In this document: piece by piece, positions 7,126 to 14,541 of the stretch
How positions within the stretch are numbered: position 1 is the stretch's first letter
How the letters are laid out: the number at the start of each line of letters is the position of its first letter
NCBI GenBank assembly: GCA_003450735.1
Contig: DMEZ01000006.1
Span: forward strand, 13,798-34,962
DNA from: Elusimicrobiota bacterium
Lineage (GTDB): Bacteria; Elusimicrobiota; Elusimicrobia; UBA1565
DNA: 21,165 nt
Direction: 5' to 3'
Notes under the pieces: generated by a model
The model's input: the letters and a program-made list of their open reading frames with translations, nothing else
The model's database searches: none
What the model was told of the DNA's origin: nothing
Position numbers and translations under genes: made by a program

Positions 7126-7880
7126 ACGAGCTCGAGCTCAGCGTCGTCGTCCCCACCTACAACGAGGCCGGGAACATCGGCCCGCTCATCGAGCGCGTCC
7201 TGGCGGCGCTGGAGGGGGTGCGCTGCGAGATCCTCGTGGCCGACGACGACTCGCCCGACCGCACCTGGGAGGCCGCGGAACGCATCGCGGCCCGACGGCC
7301 CGAGGTGCGCTGCCTGCGCAGGAGGAGCGGCCGGGGCCTCTACCCCGCGGTGATGGAGGCTTTCGCGGCGGCCAAAGGCCGCAGCCTGGCCGTCCTGGAC
7401 GCGGACCTCCAGCACGACGAGCGCATCCTGCCCCGCATGCTGGAAGCCCTGCAAAAGCGCGCTCGCGCCCTGGCGGTCGGCTCCCGCCACGCGCCGGGAG
7501 GAGGCGTCCAGGACTGGCACTGGGCGAGACGCTGGCTGAGCTTCACGGGGAACGCCCTCGTCGGCGCCCTGCTGGGGCGCTCCGTGCGCGACCCCATGAG
7601 CGGCTTCTTCATGATCGACCGCGAGGTCTTCCTCCAGCTCGCCCCGAAGCTCAAGCCGCGCGGCTTCAAGATCCTCATGGACGTGCTCGCCCACCTCCCC
7701 CCGGAGGCCTCCATCGAGGAGGTCGGCTACGTGTTCAAGCCGCGCCGGGTGGGCGAGAGCAAGCTGGACTCGCGGGTGGCCGCCGCCTTCGCGGCCGCGC
7801 TCTGGGATCTGGTGCTGCTGAGGTTGCGCCTAGCCCCCGCAGCCTCCTCATTACCGATGCCGAACGACCGGCATCGGTAG
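7122..7880 (+). CDS. GT2 glycosyltransferase, polyprenol-phosphate sugar synthase type (DPM1-like)
   Basis: 252 residues. The GT-A fold motifs are in order: VVVPTYNE (8-15), DDDSPD (41-46), the DAD-type metal/nucleotide-sugar motif LDADLQHDE (92-100), and the acceptor-side segment DPMSGFFMIDRE (157-168) followed by RGFKILMDVL (180-189). This set is typical of dolichyl-phosphate-mannose synthases and bacterial polyprenol-phosphate sugar synthases, which move a sugar from a nucleotide carrier to a polyprenyl phosphate at the cytosolic membrane face. No C-terminal membrane domain is present, so it is a short, peripheral form. The start ATG overlaps the stop of the GT-C gene (ATGA), so the two are translated as a pair. 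The last nine codons and the stop fall inside a perfect 11-bp inverted repeat, so the tail may be a late addition. Confidence 0.92.
   Translation: MNELELSVVVPTYNEAGNIGPLIERVLAALEGVRCEILVADDDSPDRTWEAAERIAARRPEVRCLRRRSGRGLYPAVMEAFAAAKGRSLAVLDADLQHDERILPRMLEALQKRARALAVGSRHAPGGGVQDWHWARRWLSFTGNALVGALLGRSVRDPMSGFFMIDREVFLQLAPKLKPRGFKILMDVLAHLPPEASIEEVGYVFKPRRVGESKLDSRVAAAFAAALWDLVLLRLRLAPAASSLPMPNDRHR
7852..7879. repeat. Perfect 11-bp inverted repeat over the GT2 stop codon
   Basis: TACCGATGCCG (7852-7862) and CGGCATCGGTA (7869-7879) flank a 6-nt loop. The hairpin covers the last codons and most of the stop codon of the GT2 gene. No T-tract follows, so it is not a classical intrinsic terminator, though it could protect the mRNA 3' end. 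Confidence 0.7.
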
Positions 7881-7885
7881 GCGGC

Positions 7886-7956
7886 AGCGTCCCAAACACC
7901 CAGAATCCGTAGGTTTGGGACGTCCCGAACAAAGCCGTTTGGAAGTTCGGGACGCT
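7886..7956. repeat. Four alternating 9-bp inverted repeats (palindromic element)
   Basis: The spacer between two convergent operons holds GTCCCAAAC (7889-7897), GTTTGGGAC (7913-7921), GTCCCGAAC (7922-7930) and GTTCGGGAC (7945-7953). Units 1+2 and 3+4 pair perfectly with loops of 15 and 14 nt; units 2+3 are abutting near-palindromes. The outermost units pair over 12 bp with one mismatch (AGCGTCCC.. with ..GGGACGCT, 7886-7897 with 7945-7956). The element can thus fold as two hairpins or as one larger cruciform. No T-tract follows in either direction. It fills the whole gap; its last base is the end of the PorV-like gene. Confidence 0.8.
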
Positions 7957-8951
7957 TAAAACTTCAAGCCCAGCGTGAGGCGGTGGGTGTTCGAGAAGTC
8001 GCCGAAGGACAGGAAGGCGTAGTCGAAGGAGATGAGGAAGGCGTTCTTGCCGCGCAGGGCGTACTCGATGTCGGTCTGGCTGCGCTCCCACCAGGTCTTG
8101 CCGTCGCCCAGGCTGTCGCCGCCGCCGACGACCCCCTTGAAGCCGAAGCCCAGGCTGTAGCCCGCGCCGGATCCGACGTTCTTCATCGGCTGGAAGCCCA
8201 TCCGGAAGGCCAGCGTCGGGGTGAAGAAGCCCTCCCCGCCCACGTGCATCCTGGCGTCGGCGTCCGTCGGCTTCTCCCCGTCGAGGGCCATGGTGAAGCG
8301 CGGGAAGAGGGCGTAGGACAGGCCGCCCCGGTAGAGCATCGGCAAAGGCGAGCTCACGCCTCCGATCTTGAAGGCGGGGCCCGCGTGCTGGAGGGCGATG
8401 CCGGCCCCGAGCCGGTCGCGGCGGTACTGCGCGCCGAGGTCGAAGGCGAAGCCCGAGCCGCTCTCGGTGGCCAGCTTCTCGCGGATCATCTTGGCCTGCG
8501 CCCCCACGGTGACCTCGGGAGTGACGGCGGCGCCGAAGGCGAACCCGCCGGCCATGGAGTTCGCGTCCAGCGTCCCGGTCGGGTTCTTGTTGGCGTCCAT
8601 GCCCTCGATGCCGGGGATGGAGAGGTAGGTGAAGCTCACGCCGTAGGCGGCCCGCTGGAACTGCGCCATCTTGACCGGCCGGATGATGCCGAACACCTGG
8701 GAGCTGATCTGCTCGATGTGGGCGGTGTGCCCGACCAGGATGTCGGTGAAGCTCGAGCGGGCGATGCCGGCCGGGTTCCACCAGAGGGCGGAGGCGTCGT
8801 CGGCGACGGCGGCGAAGGCCCCGCCCATGCCCATGGCGCGCGCGCCCTGGTCGAGGCGCAGGAAGGTGGCTCCCGAGGTGCCGCTGTTGGCGTCGGCCCA
8901 GGCCGAGCTCGGCGCCAGGACGAGGGCGAAGAGGAGGGGGAGGGCTCTCAT
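7956..8951 (-). CDS. PorV/PorQ family outer-membrane beta-barrel protein
   Basis: 331 residues. A signal peptide (1-19, cleaved after AWA) is followed by the family's N-terminal hallmark: FLRLDQGARAMGMGGAFAA, then DDASALWWNPAG (51-62). The rest is alternating amphipathic strands with many Gly and aromatic residues, ending in a C-terminal Phe as usual for barrels inserted by the BAM machinery. In Bacteroidota T9SS, PorV and PorQ are FadL-like barrels; PorV shuttles cargo from the translocon to the attachment complex. Here the gene is coupled (ATGA) behind a large secreted protein with a T9SS-like C-terminal domain, which supports an export-partner role. That role is inferred: the same family is also found in bacteria where its function is untested. 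Confidence 0.88.
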   Translation of the reverse strand: MRALPLLFALVLAPSSAWADANSGTSGATFLRLDQGARAMGMGGAFAAVADDASALWWNPAGIARSSFTDILVGHTAHIEQISSQVFGIIRPVKMAQFQRAAYGVSFTYLSIPGIEGMDANKNPTGTLDANSMAGGFAFGAAVTPEVTVGAQAKMIREKLATESGSGFAFDLGAQYRRDRLGAGIALQHAGPAFKIGGVSSPLPMLYRGGLSYALFPRFTMALDGEKPTDADARMHVGGEGFFTPTLAFRMGFQPMKNVGSGAGYSLGFGFKGVVGGGDSLGDGKTWWERSQTDIEYALRGKNAFLISFDYAFLSFGDFSNTHRLTLGLKF

Positions 8952-11131
8952 CGGAGCACCATCACCTTCTTGATGACCTTGAACGTCTGCCCGGCTTCCT
9001 TGTTGATGATGCGGAAGAGATACACGCCGTTGCCCACGGTCTTGGCCCCGTCGTTGACCAGGTTCCAGGTGAGGGTCTGCACCCCGGCCGCGTAGGAGGC
9101 GGACTGGTGGAAGCAGCGCTCGCCCAGGATGTTGAACACGTCGAATTCCACGACGGCCTGGGCCATCAGCGTGAACTCGATGTTGAGCGGGGCGGTGCGC
9201 ACGGGGTTGGGGTAGAGCTTCAGCGAGTTCTTGAAGGCGGCCTCGCTCTGGAGGGTGGGGCTGGTCGCGGTCGCGGAGACGGTGAAGTTGTAGGGTGCGG
9301 GGTTGTTCACGTTGCCGATGCTGTCCCGGGCCTGGACGGTGACCTGGTAGGTGCCGACGGTGTTCTGGGCCGCCGACGCCGTGAAGGTCAGGGTGTTGGA
9401 AGAGATGACGAAGGCGCCCGCCACCGCCCCGGAGGGGCCGCTCAGCGCGACCGTGCTCACGTACACGCCCGTGCCGGACTCCTTGCTCAACCCCACCACG
9501 ACCGTGGTGAAGCCCGGCGCGACCGAGGTGGCGCCGACGAGGCTGATGCTCGAGCCGCTCACCTGGATGTAGCCGACCTGCGGGGCCACGGTGTCGGTGC
9601 TCCCCATGAAGTTGTAGCTGTTCACCGAGCTCATGTTGCCCAGGGTATCCTTGGCGATGATGGTCACCGTATAGGTGCCGGTGCTGTTCATGGGCGTCGC
9701 GGTGGAATAGGTGACCTGGCTGCCGGAGGTCGTGACCAGCCCGCCGGGCATGGCCCCGGACGCGTTGGGGGTGGTCAAGGACACGATGCTCGAGTTCACG
9801 CCCGTGCCGCCCGATTTATTGAGCGTGAACACGATCGAGGTGAAGCCCGTGTTGACGTTGGTGCCTCCGCCCAAGGCGATGCTCGTCCCGCCGACCGAGA
9901 CCGCCGTCACGCTGGGCGGCGTCGTGTCGATGGCGCTCTGGCCGGCCGTGCGCTCGACCGGGATGGTGCCCTGCACCGGGCCGTCGTTCCCGCCCGAGAG
10001 GTTCAAGGCCTGGTTGCCGAAGCCGTCGCGGGCCGAGATGCCCACCGAGTAGATGCCCGAGCTCACCGCCGCGCCGGCCCAGTCCGTCCCGTTCCAGCCT
10101 TCCGAATAGGTGCCCGCCCGCTTGTTGTAGGTGAGGGTCTGGACGACGCTGTAGGTCGTGACGTCGATGGTGCTGGCGATGCAGCCCGCCCCGGCCGGCG
10201 TCGCGGCGGGGCAGAGCGGATAGGCGTCGCCGTTGGCGTCGAAGGTGAACAGCCGCCCGGGCTTGGCCACCACGATGCGCACCGTGGCGTCGCCGGTGAT
10301 GGTGTAGTTGATCTTCCCCATGGACTGGGTGGGGCTGATGCCCTCGGTGCTGAAGGCGGTGAAGCGGATGACGTCCACCGGGATGGTGAACACGCCGATG
10401 TAGCGGGTGGTCTGCGTCGAGAGCGGATTCGTGATGATGAACTGCCCGATGTAGAGGCCGTTGGAGACCACCTGGCCGGCGGAGTCGCGGCTGTCCCACA
10501 TCTCCGTATTGGACACCTCTCCGCCCAGCTCGCCGGAGCGCGGCGTGCTGGAAACGACCACCTTAGTGGGGGTTGGACTGCCGGCAACGGTCGAGAATCC
10601 GCTCGTGTCCGTGGTCAGCCCGGTGCCCGGCGGATAGATGTTCAGGGTGACGAGCGAGTCGTCGTCCAGGAAGTAGGTGAAATACCACTGCTGGTTCATG
10701 CCCAACTGGGTGCCGCCGCCGTCCACGCGGATTATCCCTTCGTCGCCGAGCCCGCCCGTCTTATGCAGCCAGGAGTGGCAGGCTTCCGGGGAGGTGTTGA
10801 AGATGCCCGAAACGGGGCTGGAGGAGCGAACGACCACGCAGTACGTGCCCTGCATGTGATTCGGATAGGTCAGGGAGGTCGAGGGGCCCGTGTAGATGAG
10901 GGTGCCGGCCAGGATGTCGCCCTGGTTGAATTTTCCGAATTTATAGTAGACGTAGTAGGTGACCGGTGCCGTCGTGGAGCTCGGATCCACCTGCGCCGTC
11001 CAGGAGATGGTATTGCTGACGCCCGCGAGGGTGACGGTGAAGTCCGCCGCCTGCGCCTTCGCCGGCAAAAGCGCGGCCGCCAGGGCGAGCCCCGCGGCCA
11101 ACGCGAAGAATCGGATTCGTTTCATGGACAT
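8948..11131 (-). CDS. Secreted multidomain protein with Ig-like repeats and T9SS/FlgD-like C-terminal domain
   Basis: 727 residues. The signal peptide covers about 1-28. Residues 30-120 look like a fibronectin/Ig-type strand domain. Two FlgD-Ig-like segments follow, each with the NGLYIGQFII or SGIYSVGISARD type strand (about 205-250 and 335-372). Two Ig-like repeats resembling each other then occur at about 402-508 and 513-616 (both begin D-T-x-x-P, and end DTLGN or DSIGN before a YNF strand). The C-terminal domain (about 637-727) has LYPNPVR, FDVFNILGE and GNGVYLFRI, the pattern of T9SS type A sorting or FlgD-like domains, ending KKVMVLR. It is probably a surface or extracellular protein exported with help of the coupled PorV-like barrel. 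No catalytic domain is recognised. The start could be residue 1 or Met3 (11125). Confidence 0.85.
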   Translation of the reverse strand: MSMKRIRFFALAAGLALAAALLPAKAQAADFTVTLAGVSNTISWTAQVDPSSTTAPVTYYVYYKFGKFNQGDILAGTLIYTGPSTSLTYPNHMQGTYCVVVRSSSPVSGIFNTSPEACHSWLHKTGGLGDEGIIRVDGGGTQLGMNQQWYFTYFLDDDSLVTLNIYPPGTGLTTDTSGFSTVAGSPTPTKVVVSSTPRSGELGGEVSNTEMWDSRDSAGQVVSNGLYIGQFIITNPLSTQTTRYIGVFTIPVDVIRFTAFSTEGISPTQSMGKINYTITGDATVRIVVAKPGRLFTFDANGDAYPLCPAATPAGAGCIASTIDVTTYSVVQTLTYNKRAGTYSEGWNGTDWAGAAVSSGIYSVGISARDGFGNQALNLSGGNDGPVQGTIPVERTAGQSAIDTTPPSVTAVSVGGTSIALGGGTNVNTGFTSIVFTLNKSGGTGVNSSIVSLTTPNASGAMPGGLVTTSGSQVTYSTATPMNSTGTYTVTIIAKDTLGNMSSVNSYNFMGSTDTVAPQVGYIQVSGSSISLVGATSVAPGFTTVVVGLSKESGTGVYVSTVALSGPSGAVAGAFVISSNTLTFTASAAQNTVGTYQVTVQARDSIGNVNNPAPYNFTVSATATSPTLQSEAAFKNSLKLYPNPVRTAPLNIEFTLMAQAVVEFDVFNILGERCFHQSASYAAGVQTLTWNLVNDGAKTVGNGVYLFRIINKEAGQTFKVIKKVMVLR

Positions 11132-11132
11132 T

Positions 11133-11175
11133 AAAAAGCGCCGACCCCGCGCATCACCCCGCGCAGGAATCGGCG
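11133..11175 (-). promoter_or_regulatory. Attenuator-like leader hairpin with U5 tract
   Basis: In the leader of the cargo/PorV-like operon, CGCCGATTCC (minus strand, 11175-11166) can pair with GGGGTCGGCG (11148-11139) over 10 bp including two G-U pairs. TTTTT (11137-11133) follows directly, then the ATG one base later. This has the form of an intrinsic terminator placed inside the 5' leader. It also ties up the only G-rich stretch near the start, so no free Shine-Dalgarno sequence remains. Confidence 0.55.
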
Positions 11176-11184
11176 TACCGACAA

Positions 11185-11213
11185 TGTATAGCAGACAAAC
11201 CCGGTTTTGTCAA
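11185..11213 (-). promoter_or_regulatory. Sigma-70-type promoter of the cargo/PorV-like operon
   Basis: On the minus strand, a perfect -35 TTGACA (11213-11208) is separated by exactly 17 bp from TATACA (11190-11185), with TGC just before the -10. Predicted transcription start is near 11178, giving a leader of about 47 nt. It lies 14 bp past the murB stop, so the downstream operon is transcribed on its own. Confidence 0.82.
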
Positions 11214-11226
11214 TAGGGGATTTTTT

Positions 11227-12249
11227 TCAGCCGACGACCGAGGGCTCGAGTTCGAGGCGCACGCCGAAGGCCGAGAAGACGCCCTCCCGGATCTCCGCCG
11301 CGAGCGCCAGCAGCTCCGCGGCCGTGCCGCCGTGGTTGACGAGGGCGAGCGCGTGCTTGCCCGAGACCCCCGCCCCGCCGCGGCGAGTCCCTTTCGGGAA
11401 GCCCGCCTGCTCGACGAGCCAGGCGGCGGAGAGCTTCACCCCGCCGGGGGCCGGGAACTGCGGCGCCCCCCGCAGCCGCCCCTTGAGCGCTTCGAGGGCC
11501 TCCGAAGAGAGCACCGGGTTCGTGAAGAACGAGCCGGCCGAAACCGAGTCCGGGTCCTCCAAATCGAGCAGCATCCCCTTGCTCCGGCGAAGGGCGAGCA
11601 CGGCCTCGCGCACGGCCGGCAGGGCCGGCGAGCCCTCGAGCCGCCGGGCGAGCTCCGAGTAGGCGATCTTCGGCCGGCCGTCTTCGCGGAGCTTGAACGA
11701 GACCTCCGTGACGACGAAGCGGCCTTGGTCCTCCGCCTTGAAGCGGCTCCGCCGATAGCCCAGCCGGCACTCCGAGGCCGCGAAGCTCCGCTCCTCGAGC
11801 GTCGTACGGTCGAGGACCTTCACCGCCCTCAGGGTCTCGCCGACCTCCTGCCCATAGGCGCCCACGTTCTGGATGGGCGCCGCCCCGACCGAGCCCGGGA
11901 TGCCCGAGAGGCACTCGACGCCGGCAAGGCCCTTTTCAACGCAGAGGGCGGTGAAAGCGTCCCAGCTCTCGCCCGCGGCGACGAGCGCCTCGGAGCCGCT
12001 CCAGGAGACCCCTAATAAGGAAGGGCGCACGACCAGGCCCTCGAAGCCCGCGTCGAGGAAGAGCGTGTTGCTCCCCCCTCCGAGGATATGCGCCCTCACG
12101 CCCCGCCCCGCGGCCCAGGACAGGGCGGCGCGCAGCTCGTCGAGGGTGCGGGGCTCGGCGAACCAGCGCGCCGGGCCGCCGAGGCGCAGGGTGGCGTGCT
12201 CGCTCAGGAGGACGTTCTCGCGGCAGGGGAAAGGAAGGGCCGCGCTCAC
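11227..12249 (-). CDS. murB: UDP-N-acetylenolpyruvoylglucosamine reductase MurB (type I)
   Basis: 340 residues, the normal length for type I MurB. It performs the NADPH-dependent reduction of UDP-GlcNAc-enolpyruvate to UDP-MurNAc in cytosolic peptidoglycan precursor synthesis, using FAD. The FAD-binding segment includes GGGSN (57-61) and LSGIPGSVGAAPIQNVGAYG (114-133); the SPIQN/APIQN-GAYG form marks type I enzymes. Catalytic residues fit: R166 in YRRSRFK, the proton-donating Ser S240 in SAGSFFTNP, and E335 in LELEP. The start codon is GTG at 12249, 10 bp after the stop of the alpha-glucan phosphorylase gene, so the two are likely cotranscribed. No other cell-wall genes (mur, ddl, fts) are adjacent, so murB is outside the usual division/cell-wall cluster. 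Confidence 0.96.
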   Translation of the reverse strand: MSAALPFPCRENVLLSEHATLRLGGPARWFAEPRTLDELRAALSWAAGRGVRAHILGGGSNTLFLDAGFEGLVVRPSLLGVSWSGSEALVAAGESWDAFTALCVEKGLAGVECLSGIPGSVGAAPIQNVGAYGQEVGETLRAVKVLDRTTLEERSFAASECRLGYRRSRFKAEDQGRFVVTEVSFKLREDGRPKIAYSELARRLEGSPALPAVREAVLALRRSKGMLLDLEDPDSVSAGSFFTNPVLSSEALEALKGRLRGAPQFPAPGGVKLSAAWLVEQAGFPKGTRRGGAGVSGKHALALVNHGGTAAELLALAAEIREGVFSAFGVRLELEPSVVG

Positions 12250-12259
12250 GAGGAGGCGC

Positions 12260-14485
12260 TCAGGTCGGCGTGTGCGGCTCCAGGATCTCGGAGTTCTCCC
12301 GCTCCAACCCCGGGAAGTACAGGCGGTCCGTGTACTCCTTGACCATGCGGTTCGCGCAGAAGACGGGGGCGGCCGAGGCCACGGCCTCCTTCATCACGCG
12401 CACCCAGCCGATGGGCACGTCGTTGGGGGCCCGGTCGAAATACAGCGGGACGATCTTCTCCTCGAGCAGGCTGTAGACCGCCTCGGCCTCGGCCTCGTCG
12501 CGCTTGTCGGGCGGCAGCTCCGCGGTCTCCGGCGGGGCCCAGCCGTTCTCGCGGTTGTAGCCTTCCTCCCACCAGCCGTCCAGGACGCTCAGACTCGGCA
12601 CGCCGTTGACGGCGGCCTTCTGCCCGCTGGTGCCGCAGGCCTCGAGCGGGAAGATGGGGTTGTTGAGCCAGACGTCGCAGCCCTGCACGAAGTAGCGCGC
12701 CCGGTGCATGTCGTAGTCCTCGACGAAGGCGATGTGCCCGCCCACCCCGGCGTCGCGCGCGAGCTGGTAGATCTGCTGGATGAGCTTCTTGCCGTTCTCG
12801 TCGGCCGGATGGGCCTTGCCGGCGAAGAGGATCTGCACGGGCCGCCAGGGGTCCATGAGGATCTTCTTGAGGCGCTCCATGTCGCGGAAGATGAGGGTCG
12901 CCCGCTTGTAGGCCGCGAAGCGGCGCGCGAAGCCGATGGTGAGGGCCTCCGAGTCGAGCAGGGCCCCGCCGGCGAGCACCTGCGACGCGTCGACGTGGTC
13001 GCGCATCCAGCGGTCCCGCACGATCTGGCGCACCAGGCTGATGAGCTCGCGCTTGGCGCGCATGTGCACGCTCCAGAACTCCTCGTCCGGGATCTGGTGC
13101 ACCCGGCGCCACATCTGCCGCTCGTCCTGGTGCTCGCGCCAGTCCTTGCCCAGGTAGTGGTCGTACATCTCGGCCACGGTCTGCTTCGTCCAGGTGGCGA
13201 GGTGGACGCCGTTGGTGACGTGCGTGATGGGCACGTCGTCGACGGATCTCTCCGGCCACATCGGCTGCCACATCTGCCGGCTGACGTGCCCGTTGCGGCG
13301 GCTGACGCCGTTGCGCCGGTCGGCCAGGCGCAGCGCCAGCGCCGTCATGTTCCAGCCCAGGGCCCCGCCGGGCGCGCGGCCCAGGCGCAGGAACTCCTCG
13401 CGGCTGATGCCCAGCGCCGTCCAGTAGGTCTTGAAGTACTCGGCCACCAGGTCCTCGGGGAACACGTCGTGCCCGGCCGGGACGGGCGTGTGGGTCGTGA
13501 AGACGGTCGTCGCGGCCACCTGCCTGCGGGCCTCCTCGAAGCTCTGGCCCTGCGAGACGAGCTCCTGGACGCGCTCGAGCATGAGGAAGGCCGCGTGCCC
13601 CTCGTTGGCGTGGAACACGCGCGCGTCCACGCCCAGGGCCCGCAGGATGCGCGTCCCGCCGATGCCCAGCACGATCTCCTGGCGCAGCCGCATGATCTGG
13701 TCCCCGCCGTAGAGCCGGCCCGAGATCTCGCGGTCGGCCGCGTCGTTGCCTTCGACGTTGGTGTCCATCAGGTAGAGCGGCACCCGCCCGACCTGCACCT
13801 TCCAGACCCCGAGGTGGAGCGGCCAGTTGCCCAGGCTCAGCCGCAGCACGCAGGGCTTGCCGTCGGGCAGCCGGGCGTGGGTGACCGGCGAGGCGTCCCA
13901 GTCGATGAAGTCGTAGTAGTTCTGCTGCCACCCCTCGATGCCGATGCGCTGCTTGACGTAGCCCTGCGGGTACATGAAGCCCACCCCGACGAGGGGCAGG
14001 CCCAGGTCCGAGGCCGCCTTGCAGTGGTCGCCCGCGAGCACGCCGAGGCCGCCCGAGTAGATCGGGAGGGAGTTGTGGACGCCGAACTCGGCCGAGAAAT
14101 AGGCCACGGACTCCTTGCGGGTCGGGTGAGCGGCCTGGAACCAGGTCTTCTTGGGGGCCATGTAGAGGTCGAAGTCGGCGAGGACGGCGTCGAACCACTG
14201 CAGGAACGTCGGGTCCTTCGCGACCGCTTCCAGGCGCTCGCGGCGGCACTGGGCGAGCAGGCGCACCGGGTTGTGGTTGGTGTTGCGCCAGAGGGTGCGG
14301 TCGATGTACTTGAAGAGCCCGCGGGCGTCCGGGTACCAGGACCACCAGAGGTTGTAGGCGATGTCCTTGAGCCGGGCGATGCGCGGCGGCAGCTGGATAG
14401 AGAGTCCGGAGGCTCCGTTCAGCTTCTTCTCCGGGACGGCCTGGGCCTGCTTTCCGTCCAACGGCTGAGCGACGCTGTCCGCCAT
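12260..14485 (-). CDS. glgP: Alpha-glucan (glycogen/maltodextrin) phosphorylase, GT35 short type
   Basis: 741 residues. It releases glucose-1-phosphate from alpha-1,4-glucans with a PLP cofactor. The N-terminus (about 30-110; LKDIAYNLWWSW and WRNTNHNPVRLL) is the DUF3417-type region found in the shorter, TIGR02094-like clade of alpha-glucan phosphorylases. The core follows: AYFSAEFGVHNSLPIYSGGL (128-147), FHANEGHAAF (291-300), THTPVPAGHD (331-340), HVTNGVHLATW (422-432), the phosphate-site RRFAAYKRA (521-529), and the PLP-site region ACGTSGQKAAVNG (616-628) with the PLP lysine K623. The start is secure: AAGGAG lies 6 nt before the ATG. It heads a likely two-gene unit with murB and has its own candidate promoter. 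Substrate (glycogen versus maltodextrin) cannot be decided; no glg or mal genes are adjacent. Confidence 0.95.
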   Translation of the reverse strand: MADSVAQPLDGKQAQAVPEKKLNGASGLSIQLPPRIARLKDIAYNLWWSWYPDARGLFKYIDRTLWRNTNHNPVRLLAQCRRERLEAVAKDPTFLQWFDAVLADFDLYMAPKKTWFQAAHPTRKESVAYFSAEFGVHNSLPIYSGGLGVLAGDHCKAASDLGLPLVGVGFMYPQGYVKQRIGIEGWQQNYYDFIDWDASPVTHARLPDGKPCVLRLSLGNWPLHLGVWKVQVGRVPLYLMDTNVEGNDAADREISGRLYGGDQIMRLRQEIVLGIGGTRILRALGVDARVFHANEGHAAFLMLERVQELVSQGQSFEEARRQVAATTVFTTHTPVPAGHDVFPEDLVAEYFKTYWTALGISREEFLRLGRAPGGALGWNMTALALRLADRRNGVSRRNGHVSRQMWQPMWPERSVDDVPITHVTNGVHLATWTKQTVAEMYDHYLGKDWREHQDERQMWRRVHQIPDEEFWSVHMRAKRELISLVRQIVRDRWMRDHVDASQVLAGGALLDSEALTIGFARRFAAYKRATLIFRDMERLKKILMDPWRPVQILFAGKAHPADENGKKLIQQIYQLARDAGVGGHIAFVEDYDMHRARYFVQGCDVWLNNPIFPLEACGTSGQKAAVNGVPSLSVLDGWWEEGYNRENGWAPPETAELPPDKRDEAEAEAVYSLLEEKIVPLYFDRAPNDVPIGWVRVMKEAVASAAPVFCANRMVKEYTDRLYFPGLERENSEILEPHTPT

Positions 14486-14508
14486 GGGGTTCTCCTTAGT
14501 CGTTCTGC

Positions 14509-14536
14509 GACGGACCTATGATAGCAAAGACGGACC
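14509..14536 (-). promoter_or_regulatory. Candidate glgP promoter -10 flanked by 8-bp direct repeats
   Basis: On the minus strand the extended -10 TGCTATCAT (14526-14518) lies 32 nt upstream of the glgP ATG; a strong Shine-Dalgarno AAGGAG (14497-14492) follows. GGTCCGTC occurs on both sides (14536-14529 and 14516-14509), with a 20-bp period, about two helical turns. The -35 region is weak. The repeats could be an operator over the promoter. Confidence 0.45.
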
Positions 14537-14541
14537 CTTCC

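Noticed and set aside
7881..7955. Integron attC-type recombination site
   Set aside because: The arms do not fit the conserved RYYYAAC/GTTRRRY core sites and no cassette structure or integrase is present. Kept only as a palindromic repeat element.
7852..7955. Classical intrinsic bidirectional terminator
   Set aside because: The stems are strong but no run of T follows on either strand.
9107..11134. A 675-codon plus-strand frame opposite the secreted cargo gene
   Set aside because: Gly/Arg/Asp/His-rich without domain structure, while the minus strand has a signal peptide, Ig repeats and a sorting-type tail.
11873..14521. An 882-codon open frame on the plus strand opposite glgP, plus a 699-codon frame on the minus strand in another phase
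   Set aside because: Both mirror the codon pattern of the glgP gene, have no recognisable domain, and are rich in His/Arg/Pro/Ala as typical of shadow frames.
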